Of a stretch of DNA of 6,904 nucleotides, positions 1-5,795 are shown piece by piece. Numbering within the stretch: position 1 is the first letter of the stretch; every line of letters starts with the position of its first letter. Source of the stretch: an uncultured Phascolarctobacterium sp. (GTDB taxonomy: Bacteria > Bacillota > Negativicutes > Acidaminococcales > Acidaminococcaceae); NCBI GenBank assembly GCA_900554395.1, contig USHB01000076.1, positions 1-6,904 of the forward strand, in the 5' to 3' direction. The notes under the pieces were generated by a model. The model was not told where the DNA came from, made no database searches, and worked only from the letters and a program-made list of their open reading frames with translations. The position numbers and the translations under genes are program-made.

Positions 1-1
1 C

Positions 2-142
2 TGGTGTCGAGGATATTATGTAGATACAGTGGGAAAGAATACAAAAGCGATAGCAGAATATATAAAGAATCAGATAAAAGAAGATGAGTTAAACCAACAA
101 TTAGTGTTAGATTATGGAGACCCATTTACGGGTGACAAGTAA
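2..142 (+). CDS. tnpA: IS200/IS605-family transposase TnpA, C-terminal part (5' end outside window)
   Basis: The reading frame is open from the window edge to TAA at 140-142 and gives 46 residues beginning WCRGYYVDTVGKN. The pattern W-x-x-G-Y-Y-x-x-T-x-G followed by EYIKNQ is the hallmark of the C-terminal helix of HUH/Y1 transposases. The tyrosine of EYIKNQ (codon 59-61) should be the nucleophile that makes the 5'-phosphotyrosine bond during single-strand excision and insertion, and the glutamine four residues later is the usual metal-coordination helper. The end, DYGDPFTGDK, also resembles family members as I remember them. The HUH motif and start codon are out of view, so whether the element is intact cannot be judged; the visible part has no frameshift or stop. 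The gene is more AT-rich than the metabolic genes beside it, as expected for a mobile element. Confidence 0.85.
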   Translation, partial: WCRGYYVDTVGKNTKAIAEYIKNQIKEDELNQQLVLDYGDPFTGDK

Positions 143-170
143 GGAATAAACGCGAGTGGCAGACCTAGGA

Positions 171-212
171 ACGCCTTTTAGGCGTAGCTAGTAGAATACC
201 TTTTAGGCGGTA
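171..212 (+). repeat. Paired 11-bp direct repeat with small stems in the IS right-end region
   Basis: CCTTTTAGGCG occurs at 174-184 and again at 199-209. The first copy sits in a small hairpin, ACGCC-TTTTA-GGCGT (171-185). The second can form a weaker TACC/GGTA pairing (197-200 with 209-212). Both lie between the transposase stop and the terminal hairpin, so they are probably part of the element's non-coding right end. A role in TnpA binding or RNA folding is inference. Confidence 0.5.
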
Positions 213-218
213 AATGAC

Positions 219-243
219 AAACCACCGGCTACGCCGGTGGTTT
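219..243 (+). terminator. Perfect 11-bp hairpin: IS right-end recognition structure and probable tnpA terminator
   Basis: Positions 219-229 (AAACCACCGGC) pair without mismatch with 233-243 (GCCGGTGGTTT) across a three-base TAC loop. The following bases, TGATTATTTTTT, are T-rich, so the transcript of tnpA could terminate here. In this transposon family such subterminal hairpins are the binding site for the transposase, so the structure probably serves both roles. Confidence 0.7.
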
Positions 244-274
244 TGATTATTTTTTCCCACCAATAAGTTCAGCC

Positions 275-290
275 ATACCCCTACGGGTAT
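275..290. promoter_or_regulatory. Candidate CsoR/CstR-family operator palindrome
   Basis: ATACCC-CTAC-GGGTAT is a perfect 6+6 palindrome with a four-base centre. It resembles the operators of the copper sensor CsoR and persulfide sensor CstR, as I remember them (for example the B. subtilis copZA site, with TACCC and GGGTAT half-sites around a G/C tract). No copper or sulfur gene is in the window; the nearest rightward gene starts about 100 bases away and the IS end is about 30 bases to the left. It could be an orphan operator left after IS insertion. It could instead be a weak terminator, since AGTTTTATTA follows, but the GC part of the stem is only three pairs. Confidence 0.35.
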
Positions 291-325
291 AGTTTTATTA
301 GAAAAAGAATTTTAAATAATATTTA

Positions 326-356
326 TTTCCAATAATCTTTAAAATAATGTTATAAT
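326..356 (+). promoter_or_regulatory. Probable sigma-70-type promoter of the deacylase gene
   Basis: A perfect -10 box TATAAT lies at 351-356, in very AT-rich DNA. The best upstream -35 candidate is TTTCCA (326-331), four of six matches at a slightly long 19-base spacing. Transcription would start near 363 and give a leader of about 25 bases carrying the ribosome binding site AAGGAG (373-378). Confidence 0.6.
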
Positions 357-386
357 AAGCTGTATTTTGAAAAAGGAGTTGATTTT

Positions 387-1352
387 GTGTCTGATACTTT
401 AAATATTTGCGGACTGACTGTTGAACGCGGCAGTAAACTGCGTACCATGCTGCCGGTTCCCGATACACAGATAGAAATACCCATCACTATTATTAACGGT
501 ATGCAGGAAGGCCCCACGCTTTTGGTCACTGCCGGCATTCACGGCGGTGAATATCCCGGCATTGCTGCTGCCATGGAACTTGGCAAAGAACTTGACCCCC
601 AAAACATCTGCGGCAGCCTTATTATGCTGCACCCGGTAAACATACAGGGCTTTTGGGCAAGGCGCGAATTTATTGTTCCAGAGGACGGCAAGAATTTAAA
701 CAGGGTTTTTCCGGGCAGCCCGCTTGGCACACTGGCAGAAAAAACAGCGTATTTAATCAGCAGCAATTTCTTTCCGATTGCCGATTTTTATGTTGACCTG
801 CACAGCGGCGATATTCACGAAAGCCTGCACCCCTATGTTTATTATCCAGGCCAGCCGACGGAAGAACTGGCAGAAAAAGCGCGCAGCGTTGCCAAAGTGC
901 TGAACGTGGAATACATGGTGCGTTCGCTTGCTACCGGTGGAGCTTATAATTACGCTGCTTCTACCGGGCTGCCTTCCATTTTGATTGAACGCGGCGGCGC
1001 AGGACTTTGCCTGCATGAAGATATTGAAGAATATAAATCAGATATCAGAAACATTCTGCGTAAACTTAAACTGCTTGATGAGCCTGTTAAGCCGCGCCGT
1101 TATATCCCGCGCGACGTGACGGATATTATTTACCTTGAGGCAATGGAAACCGGCTGCTGGCTGCACCACATTCACAGCGGTGATTTTGTTGAAGAAGGGC
1201 AGATTCTGGGACGCACTACCGATTTATTCGGTGAAACGCTTACCACATATTATGCTGAACAAAGCGGCATTGTGCTGTATGTGTGCCCGGCGCTTTCCGC
1301 ACCCAAAGGAACCATACTTTTGGCTTACGGCAAAATTCACAACGAAGATTGA
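387..1352 (+). CDS. Succinylglutamate desuccinylase/aspartoacylase (AstE/AspA) family zinc deacylase
   Basis: The 321-residue protein has the M14-like fold signature of AstE/AspA amidohydrolases, which remove acyl groups from N-acylated amino acids. Zinc ligands are visible as H52 and E55 in the HGGE motif and H139 in DLHSGD. The conserved substrate-binding segment DGKNLNRVFPG is at 100-110, and E201 in ILIERGG is the probable catalytic glutamate. Residues from about 240 to 315 form the usual C-terminal beta-rich domain (GQILGRT near 271-277). Length is normal for the family and there is no signal peptide, so it should act in the cytoplasm. The start is GTG at 387, supported by AAGGAG at 373-378 with eight spacer bases; no nearby in-frame ATG fits as well. 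It is a single-gene unit with its own promoter and terminator, and no arginine-succinyltransferase or ectoine-degradation genes accompany it, so the acyl group and amino acid removed are unknown. Confidence 0.85.
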   Translation: MSDTLNICGLTVERGSKLRTMLPVPDTQIEIPITIINGMQEGPTLLVTAGIHGGEYPGIAAAMELGKELDPQNICGSLIMLHPVNIQGFWARREFIVPEDGKNLNRVFPGSPLGTLAEKTAYLISSNFFPIADFYVDLHSGDIHESLHPYVYYPGQPTEELAEKARSVAKVLNVEYMVRSLATGGAYNYAASTGLPSILIERGGAGLCLHEDIEEYKSDIRNILRKLKLLDEPVKPRRYIPRDVTDIIYLEAMETGCWLHHIHSGDFVEEGQILGRTTDLFGETLTTYYAEQSGIVLYVCPALSAPKGTILLAYGKIHNED

Positions 1353-1371
1353 TTCTACTTAGCAGCAAAAT

Positions 1372-1404
1372 AAAAATCCCCTGCATTAAAGCAGGGGATT
1401 TTTT
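1372..1404. terminator. Bidirectional Rho-independent terminator between convergent genes
   Basis: AAAAATCCCCTGC (1372-1384) pairs perfectly with its complement at 1391-1403 around the loop ATTAAA. A GC core of seven pairs is flanked by A-runs on the left and T-runs on the right, so it can stop the deacylase transcript rightward and the flavoprotein operon leftward. It begins 20 bases after the deacylase stop and lies 20 bases beyond the stop of the leftward gene ending at 1424. Confidence 0.9.
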
Positions 1405-1423
1405 ATTAAATGTTTTACGTCAA

Positions 1424-2821
1424 TTATACGTTAAATACTTTGCCCGGGTTCAAAATGCATTTCGGGTCAAGCGCTTTTTTAATTTCACGCATCATTTTCA
1501 TTTCTACCGGGTTGGTGTATTTTTCCATTGCCGGCAGTTTCTTGGCGCCGATGCCATGTTCGCCGCTCAGGCGTCCGCCCAGGCTGTAAACATAAGCATA
1601 GGCTTCTGCATGGAATTCACTGAGCTGTTTTTCCCATTCTTCGTCGCTCAAATCGCATTTCAGAATCTGGAAATGCAGGTTGCCGTCACCGGCATGGGCA
1701 AGGCACAGCAGTTTAAAGCTGTATTTTTTGGATACTTCGTTCAAATGTTCAATGCACTCGGCAATTTTATCAACCGGTACAACAAGGTCATCGGAAGTGC
1801 TGATTAAGCTGAGAACGCGGGTAGATTCCAGGCAGTTGCGGCGGATTTTCCATACGCGCTCATCAGCTTCCAGAACATCGGTTGCGCCGCTGGCAGTGCA
1901 AATTTCGTCAAGCTGTTCCATTTTGCTTTCCAGCTCTTCTTCGTTAAAGGTTTCCACGGTAATGATTACATAGTAACCGTCTTCATAATGCGGCAGTTTC
2001 AGTTCGCAGTAATCGCTGGCGCTGCGTACAAAGCCGTTGTCCATAAATTCAACACTGGTTGGGTTCAAGCCTGCTTTAATAAGGTTCGGCACAACGCCGA
2101 CTGCTTTATCAAGTTCGGTGAAAATTGCCAGAATATCAAGTTTATACGGGCACAGCGGCAAAAGTTTGAGGCTTGCTTTGGTAATAATGCCCAAAGTGCC
2201 TTCGCTGCCCATAATAAGCTGTTCCAGACAGTAACCGGTAGAATTCTTTTTAAGGGTGGAACCAAGCGTTACAATGTCGCCGGTCGGAGTAACAGCTTCG
2301 ATAGAATAAACCTGGTTGCGGGTAGTGCCGTAACGCACTGCTTTGTTGCCGCCTGCGTTGGTGGCAATGTTGCCGCCGATAAGGCAGCTGTCGGCACTGC
2401 ACGGGTCGCCCGCATACAAAAAGCCTTCTTTGTTGGCATATTCCTGAATTTCCAAAGTTCTGGCACCGGCTTCAACAACCATGTACATGCCTTCTTTGTT
2501 CAGTTCCAGAATTTTATCCATGCGTTCCATCAGCATTACAATGCCGCCGCAAACAGGCACTGCACCGCAGGACACGCTGGTACCTGCGCTGCGCGGGGTT
2601 ACGGGCACGTCAAACTGGTTGGCAATTTTCATTACGGCTGCCACTTCTTCGGTGTTTGCAGGCGCAACTACAACTTCCGGCAGATGATGGTAATGCGGGT
2701 CGGTTTCTTCGTCGGTTTTATATTTGTCAAGCGTTTCAGGGTCGGTCATTACATATTCGCTGCCCACTGCTTTACGCAGCGCCTCCAGTACTTCTTCGGT
2801 GACCGGTTTGTAATTTGCCAT
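1424..2821 (-). CDS. FAD-linked 2-hydroxyacid dehydrogenase/oxidase, GlcD type (second gene of operon)
   Basis: The 465-residue protein is a GlcD/D-lactate dehydrogenase-type flavoprotein of the VAO/PCMH fold. The FAD-binding N-terminal domain carries PRSAGTS (76-82), GDPCSADSCLIGGN (138-151) and GSEGTLGI (205-212). The C-terminal FAD-oxidase domain carries AHAGDGNLH (375-383) and GEHGIG (420-425); by analogy with D-lactate and D-2-hydroxyglutarate dehydrogenases, H376, H383 and E421 should bind the active-site metal. It would oxidise a 2-hydroxy acid to the 2-oxo acid; the electron acceptor is unknown. No signal peptide or membrane segment is seen. The frame stays open upstream to a TTG at 2851, but ATG at 2821 is preferred because AAAGGA lies 10 bases before it and the paralogue starts at the equivalent residue. 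It lies 38 bases downstream of that paralogue, about 63% identical over the first 60 residues by eye. It has V350 after the VVP motif where the paralogue has Arg. D-lactate, glycolate or another acid are all possible. Confidence 0.88.
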   Translation of the reverse strand: MANYKPVTEEVLEALRKAVGSEYVMTDPETLDKYKTDEETDPHYHHLPEVVVAPANTEEVAAVMKIANQFDVPVTPRSAGTSVSCGAVPVCGGIVMLMERMDKILELNKEGMYMVVEAGARTLEIQEYANKEGFLYAGDPCSADSCLIGGNIATNAGGNKAVRYGTTRNQVYSIEAVTPTGDIVTLGSTLKKNSTGYCLEQLIMGSEGTLGIITKASLKLLPLCPYKLDILAIFTELDKAVGVVPNLIKAGLNPTSVEFMDNGFVRSASDYCELKLPHYEDGYYVIITVETFNEEELESKMEQLDEICTASGATDVLEADERVWKIRRNCLESTRVLSLISTSDDLVVPVDKIAECIEHLNEVSKKYSFKLLCLAHAGDGNLHFQILKCDLSDEEWEKQLSEFHAEAYAYVYSLGGRLSGEHGIGAKKLPAMEKYTNPVEMKMMREIKKALDPKCILNPGKVFNV

Positions 2822-2831
2822 GTTTCTCAAA

Positions 2832-2837
2832 TCCTTT
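2832..2837 (-). promoter_or_regulatory. Ribosome binding site deciding the start at 2821
   Basis: On the minus strand AAAGGA (2837 to 2832) precedes ATG at 2821 by ten bases. The longer open frame beginning at TTG 2851 has no comparable site, and its extra ten residues have no counterpart in the paralogue, so the shorter start is chosen. Confidence 0.7.
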
Positions 2838-2859
2838 CTACTATCCTGCAATAATAAAA

Positions 2860-4263
2860 TTAATCCATGTTAAAAATCTTGCCCGGGTTCAAAATGCAGT
2901 TCGGGTCCATTGCTTTTTTAATGGTGCGCATTAAATTCAGTTCGCCCGGACGGGTATATTTTTCCATTTCTTTCAGCTTCTTGGCACCAATGCCATGTTC
3001 GCCTGCCAGGCGCCCGCCGATACTGTAAGCATAGGTATAAACTTCGTCATGGAATTCCTGTACATATTTTTCCCATTCTTCATCGGTCAAATCGCATTTA
3101 CACAATACAATATGCAGGTTGCCGTCGCCTACATGGGCGCAAATCAGCGGCGTAAACGGATACTTTTCGCCGGTTTTCATAACAAATTTTACTGCCTCGG
3201 CAACTTTATCGCGCGGTACAACAACGTCATCGGTAAGGGATACAAGGCTGATAAGGCGTACGCTTTCCTGGCAGTTACGGCGCATTTTCCAAATGCGTTC
3301 GTCAGCTTCCAGCACTTCTACGGCGCCTGCTTCGGTGCAAAGCTCGTCAAGACGTTCCATCTTCATATCCAATTCGTCTTCGTTGTAGGTTTCAACGGTA
3401 ACGATAACATAAATACCGTCTTCATAATGCGGTACGTTTTTATATTCGCAGTAATCAGCGGTAGTGCGTACATAGGTATTATCCATGTATTCAATGCTGG
3501 TCGGGTCAATGCCGGCTTTTAAAAGCAGCGGCACTAAATCAATAGCTTTGTCCGGGTCGGTAAATACGGCTACAAGGTCAAATTTATACGGGCACAGCGG
3601 CAAAAGTTTAAGGGTTGCTTTGGTAATGATGCCCAAAGTCCCTTCGCTGCCCATAATAAGCTGTTCCAGGCAATAGCCGGTAGAGCATTTTTTCAAACGT
3701 GCGCCAACTTCAATAATTTCGCCCGTCGGGCTGACAAATTCAATTTCGTGTACCTGGTCGCGGGTGGTGCCGTAACGTACAGCTTTATTGCCGCCTGCAT
3801 TGGTTGCCAGGTTGCCGCCGATAAGGCAGCTGTCGGCGCTGCACGGGTCGCCTGCGTAAAGGTAACCTGCTTCGTTGGCCATTTTCTGAATATCAATGGT
3901 CGGTACGCCTGCTTCGGTAACAAGATACATGCCGTCAGTGTTCAGCTCAATAATTTTGTTAAGGCGTTCCATCAAAAGCACAATGCCGCCATAAACGGCA
4001 ATAGCGCCGTCAGCAAGGCTGGTACCTGCGCTGCGCACGGTTACGGGCACGTTAAATTTATTGGCAAGTTTCATAATTTCCGCAATTTCTTCGGCATTAG
4101 CCGGTTTTACAACAACTTCCGGCTTATGGAACTTGCGGCAATCGGTTTCTTCGTCAGTCTGATAGTGTTCCAAAGTTTCAGCGTCGGTAAGCACATATTC
4201 TGCGCCCACAACGCCTTTTAATGCTTCAATTACTTCTGCGGTAACGGGAGCATATGTTTTCAT
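2860..4263 (-). CDS. FAD-linked 2-hydroxyacid dehydrogenase/oxidase, GlcD type (first gene of operon)
   Basis: The 467-residue protein is collinear with the downstream gene, with one single-residue gap near residue 277, so the pair arose by tandem duplication. It has the same FAD-binding segments, VRSAGTS (76-82), GDPCSADSCLIGGN (138-151) and GSEGTLGI (205-212), and the same C-terminal active-site motifs, AHVGDGNLH (376-384) and GEHGIG (421-426). Predicted metal ligands are H377, H384 and E422. R351 follows the VVP motif, as in GlcD proteins I remember, and Q332 replaces the leucine of the paralogue next to the conserved RRN segment; these differences suggest the copies prefer different substrates. 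ATG at 4263 is preceded by GGAAGGA (4279 to 4273) with nine spacer bases. No FeS partner (GlcF/LctB type), EtfAB or lactate permease adjoins, so how electrons leave the flavin is unknown. Confidence 0.88.
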   Translation of the reverse strand: MKTYAPVTAEVIEALKGVVGAEYVLTDAETLEHYQTDEETDCRKFHKPEVVVKPANAEEIAEIMKLANKFNVPVTVRSAGTSLADGAIAVYGGIVLLMERLNKIIELNTDGMYLVTEAGVPTIDIQKMANEAGYLYAGDPCSADSCLIGGNLATNAGGNKAVRYGTTRDQVHEIEFVSPTGEIIEVGARLKKCSTGYCLEQLIMGSEGTLGIITKATLKLLPLCPYKFDLVAVFTDPDKAIDLVPLLLKAGIDPTSIEYMDNTYVRTTADYCEYKNVPHYEDGIYVIVTVETYNEDELDMKMERLDELCTEAGAVEVLEADERIWKMRRNCQESVRLISLVSLTDDVVVPRDKVAEAVKFVMKTGEKYPFTPLICAHVGDGNLHIVLCKCDLTDEEWEKYVQEFHDEVYTYAYSIGGRLAGEHGIGAKKLKEMEKYTRPGELNLMRTIKKAMDPNCILNPGKIFNMD

Positions 4264-4326
4264 ACTTCATCATCCTTCCATAACTGCCGCCGCATACGCA
4301 GGGCAGATAAATACATATCTTTAATA

Positions 4327-4355
4327 ATTATAATACAAAACTGCATATATTTCAA
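4327..4355 (-). promoter_or_regulatory. Strong sigma-70-type promoter of the two-gene flavoprotein operon
   Basis: On the minus strand TTGAAA (4355 to 4350) and TATAAT (4332 to 4327) are separated by exactly 17 bases. The predicted start near 4320 gives a leader of about 57 bases. The leader contains a short imperfect CTGCC/GGCAG pairing (4302-4306 with 4284-4288) just before the ribosome binding site, too weak to call a regulatory element. Confidence 0.8.
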
Positions 4356-4373
4356 AACAACAAGCGCCATAGT

Positions 4374-4406
4374 AAACAAAAATCCCTGCTAAAAAACAGG
4401 GATTTT
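4374..4406 (-). terminator. Rho-independent terminator of the FadL-family gene
   Basis: Positions 4379-4388 (AAAATCCCTG) pair perfectly with 4397-4406 around an eight-base A-rich loop. Reading leftward the stem is followed by TGTTT, the short U-rich tail expected after the stop codon at 4425. The arm is nearly the same as that of the terminator at 1372-1404. Confidence 0.8.
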
Positions 4407-4424
4407 AAAAAATTTTACTTATTT

Positions 4425-5681
4425 TTAAAAATTGCGCTGGTAGCTGATGCCGATAATTTTGGTAAAGCTGTCATGAGTGTGGGCGTGGCCGTTAATTTTC
4501 TCGCCTTCCCTAAACGCAAAACTCAAATCACCAACATCCATCCAACCCAGCGCCAGTGCTACGGTCTGGTCTTTATCGTTATAGCGCGCACCGATGGAAT
4601 AAGTACGGCGGTTGCCGGTCGGCACGATAAAATCGCCGCCGTCATAAGGAATGGAGGATTCATCGTAAGCAAAGCCTGCCATTACAGTATATTTATCGCT
4701 CAGCTTATGCTCCACGCCAATGGCGTAACGCCAGCCGTCTTCCCAGTTTTTGGGGCTTTCATGCATCGTATCAAACAATCCGTTACCCGTACCGCTAACC
4801 ATAATGTTGAGATTCTTATAGCTATCCCAGCCGGTACGCACAGCATTTAATTCCACGCGGGTTTTTTCATTAAACTTATGGCTGTAACCAATATGCCACG
4901 ATTCCGGCAGCGTTACCTCGCCGTAAGCATCGCCGGAAAGATTACCAGTTTTCCCATATGGAGCAGCAAATGAAGGCACATTATATGCATGAAAATCAGC
5001 TTCCATGGAATGTTTAATACGGCTGCGGTAAACTACGCCGATTTCGTTTTTATCATCAAAAGCATAGTTGGCAGCAGCGTTCCAGCCCAAAGCATAACTT
5101 TCGCCTTTAGTATGAGTAGGTACACTCGGACCCGGCATAGCATTTTTTTCCATAGTCAAACCAACATAGTTAATTTCCGCACCAACGGCTGCGCTCCATT
5201 TATCGTCAAACTTATGCGCAAAAGTAGGCGTAACGCTCACGCCATTTAAGCGGGATAAAAACGCATTGGTAGAAACAGCAGAATCACGTTCAAATTCAGA
5301 CACCATCGCAAAGCGGCTGAACGCACCAATGCCGAACCAGTCTTTATCATTCAGTTTTTTTACATAGTAAGTACCGGGTGCAAAACCAAAATGCACACGG
5401 TTAGTACCATCATAATGCTTACCATCTTTATACAAATCATATTCGCCATGCGGGCTGAGGTAAGTTGCGCTTACTTTAAACGCCTCACCGTCAACTTTGG
5501 TAATGGATGCCGGGTTATAAGCCACGTTGGCTGCATCGCCTTCGGCAAACATACGCGCTCCACCCATGGCAACGCCTTCGGCACTCCATTCGTTAATGGC
5601 AAAACCTTCCGCACCGGCAAGCTGCGGCACGCCAAGTGCGCATAATACGCCTAATGCAATCAATTTATTTTTTACTTTCAC
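4425..5681 (-). CDS. FadL/OmpP1/TodX-family outer-membrane transport protein
   Basis: The 418-residue protein has a signal peptide (basic MKVKNK, hydrophobic core about 7-19, predicted cleavage after AGA at 24). The mature N-terminus GFAINEWSAEGVAMGGA followed by YNPAS (55-59) is the plug-domain signature of FadL-type channels, which let long-chain fatty acids or other hydrophobic molecules through the outer membrane. Alternating strands run to the end, with family-typical LPESWHIGY (258-266) and WRYAIGVEHKLSDKY (317-331), and the last residue is the phenylalanine expected for insertion by the BAM machinery. Length matches the family. A histidine-rich HAHTHD stretch (399-404) lies in a probable loop before the last strand. 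The start is GTG at 5681, preceded by GAGGTGA (5692 to 5686); an overlapping ATG is out of frame and stops at once. It is a single-gene unit with its own promoter, terminator and candidate operator. The real substrate is not shown by sequence. Confidence 0.9.
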   Translation of the reverse strand: MKVKNKLIALGVLCALGVPQLAGAEGFAINEWSAEGVAMGGARMFAEGDAANVAYNPASITKVDGEAFKVSATYLSPHGEYDLYKDGKHYDGTNRVHFGFAPGTYYVKKLNDKDWFGIGAFSRFAMVSEFERDSAVSTNAFLSRLNGVSVTPTFAHKFDDKWSAAVGAEINYVGLTMEKNAMPGPSVPTHTKGESYALGWNAAANYAFDDKNEIGVVYRSRIKHSMEADFHAYNVPSFAAPYGKTGNLSGDAYGEVTLPESWHIGYSHKFNEKTRVELNAVRTGWDSYKNLNIMVSGTGNGLFDTMHESPKNWEDGWRYAIGVEHKLSDKYTVMAGFAYDESSIPYDGGDFIVPTGNRRTYSIGARYNDKDQTVALALGWMDVGDLSFAFREGEKINGHAHTHDSFTKIIGISYQRNF

Positions 5682-5703
5682 ATCGTCACCTCTATTAAAA
5701 TTA

Positions 5704-5720
5704 TTAGTAGCTGCTACTAT
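5704..5720. promoter_or_regulatory. Candidate FapR-type operator at the fadL-family transcription start
   Basis: TAGTAGC-T-GCTACTA (5705-5719) is a perfect 7+7 palindrome. It touches the -10 box and covers the predicted transcription start of the leftward FadL-family gene. The 17 bases 5704-5720 match the FapR operator consensus as I remember it (TTAGTACCT-NN-TACTAA) at all but two positions. FapR represses fatty-acid and phospholipid genes in Firmicutes and is released by malonyl-CoA. A repressor here would block initiation. Confidence 0.5.
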
Positions 5721-5727
5721 TGTAACA
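5719..5727 (-). promoter_or_regulatory. Extended -10 promoter of the FadL-family gene
   Basis: On the minus strand TGTTACAAT (5727 to 5719) is an extended -10 element, TGn plus TACAAT. There is no good -35 box at 16-18 bases; TTGTAG (5750 to 5745) is 20 bases away. Extended -10 promoters can work without one. Start would be near 5712, inside the palindrome at 5704-5720. Confidence 0.6.
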
Positions 5728-5748
5728 GATTTGTAAAATTTTAGCTAC

Positions 5749-5786
5749 AAAAAAATACGCCTCCTGCTATATGCAAAAGGCGTATT
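5749..5786 (-). terminator. Rho-independent terminator of the TPR-like gene
   Basis: AATACGCCT (5754-5762) pairs with AGGCGTATT (5778-5786), and inside the loop TGC (5765-5767) can pair with GCA (5773-5775). Reading leftward the stem runs into seven T residues (5755 to 5749). It begins ten bases after the stop codon at 5796. Confidence 0.88.
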
Positions 5787-5795
5787 AAAACTTTA

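Larger units (their letters stand above)
1..243 (+). mobile_element. Right end of an IS200/IS605-family insertion sequence
   Basis: The stretch holds the 3' end of a Y1 transposase gene and, 76 bases after its stop codon, a perfect hairpin (219-229 pairing with 233-243, loop TAC). Elements of this family lack inverted terminal repeats and end in a subterminal hairpin recognised as single-stranded DNA by TnpA, so this arrangement is what a right end should look like. The left end lies outside the window. The exact cleavage point cannot be fixed from one end; it should lie a few bases to the right of 243. No TnpB/IscB-type accessory gene is visible here. Element identity comes from the transposase motif and hairpin, not from a database match. 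Confidence 0.75.

Noticed and set aside
250..276. A nine-codon minus-strand ORF (MAELIGGKK) left of the CsoR-like palindrome
   Set aside because: Too short to support, no ribosome binding site, and its in-frame upstream sequence stops close by.
1283..1807. A 174-codon rightward ORF running from the deacylase end into the flavoprotein gene
   Set aside because: It crosses a strong terminator and overlaps two well-supported genes in other frames.
2822..2851. Ten-residue N-terminal extension of the second flavoprotein from TTG at 2851
   Set aside because: The paralogue has no such extension and the ribosome binding site fits ATG at 2821.
1988..2854. A 288-codon rightward ORF opposite the second flavoprotein gene
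   Set aside because: It is the shadow of a conserved gene on the other strand; its protein is rich in F, H and A from antisense codons, shows no family motif and has no promoter or ribosome binding site of its own.
2995..4221. Rightward ORFs at 2995-3522 and 3748-4221 opposite the first flavoprotein gene
   Set aside because: Same antisense composition as the ORF at 1988-2854, arising at equivalent places in the paralogue; they reflect codon bias rather than genes.
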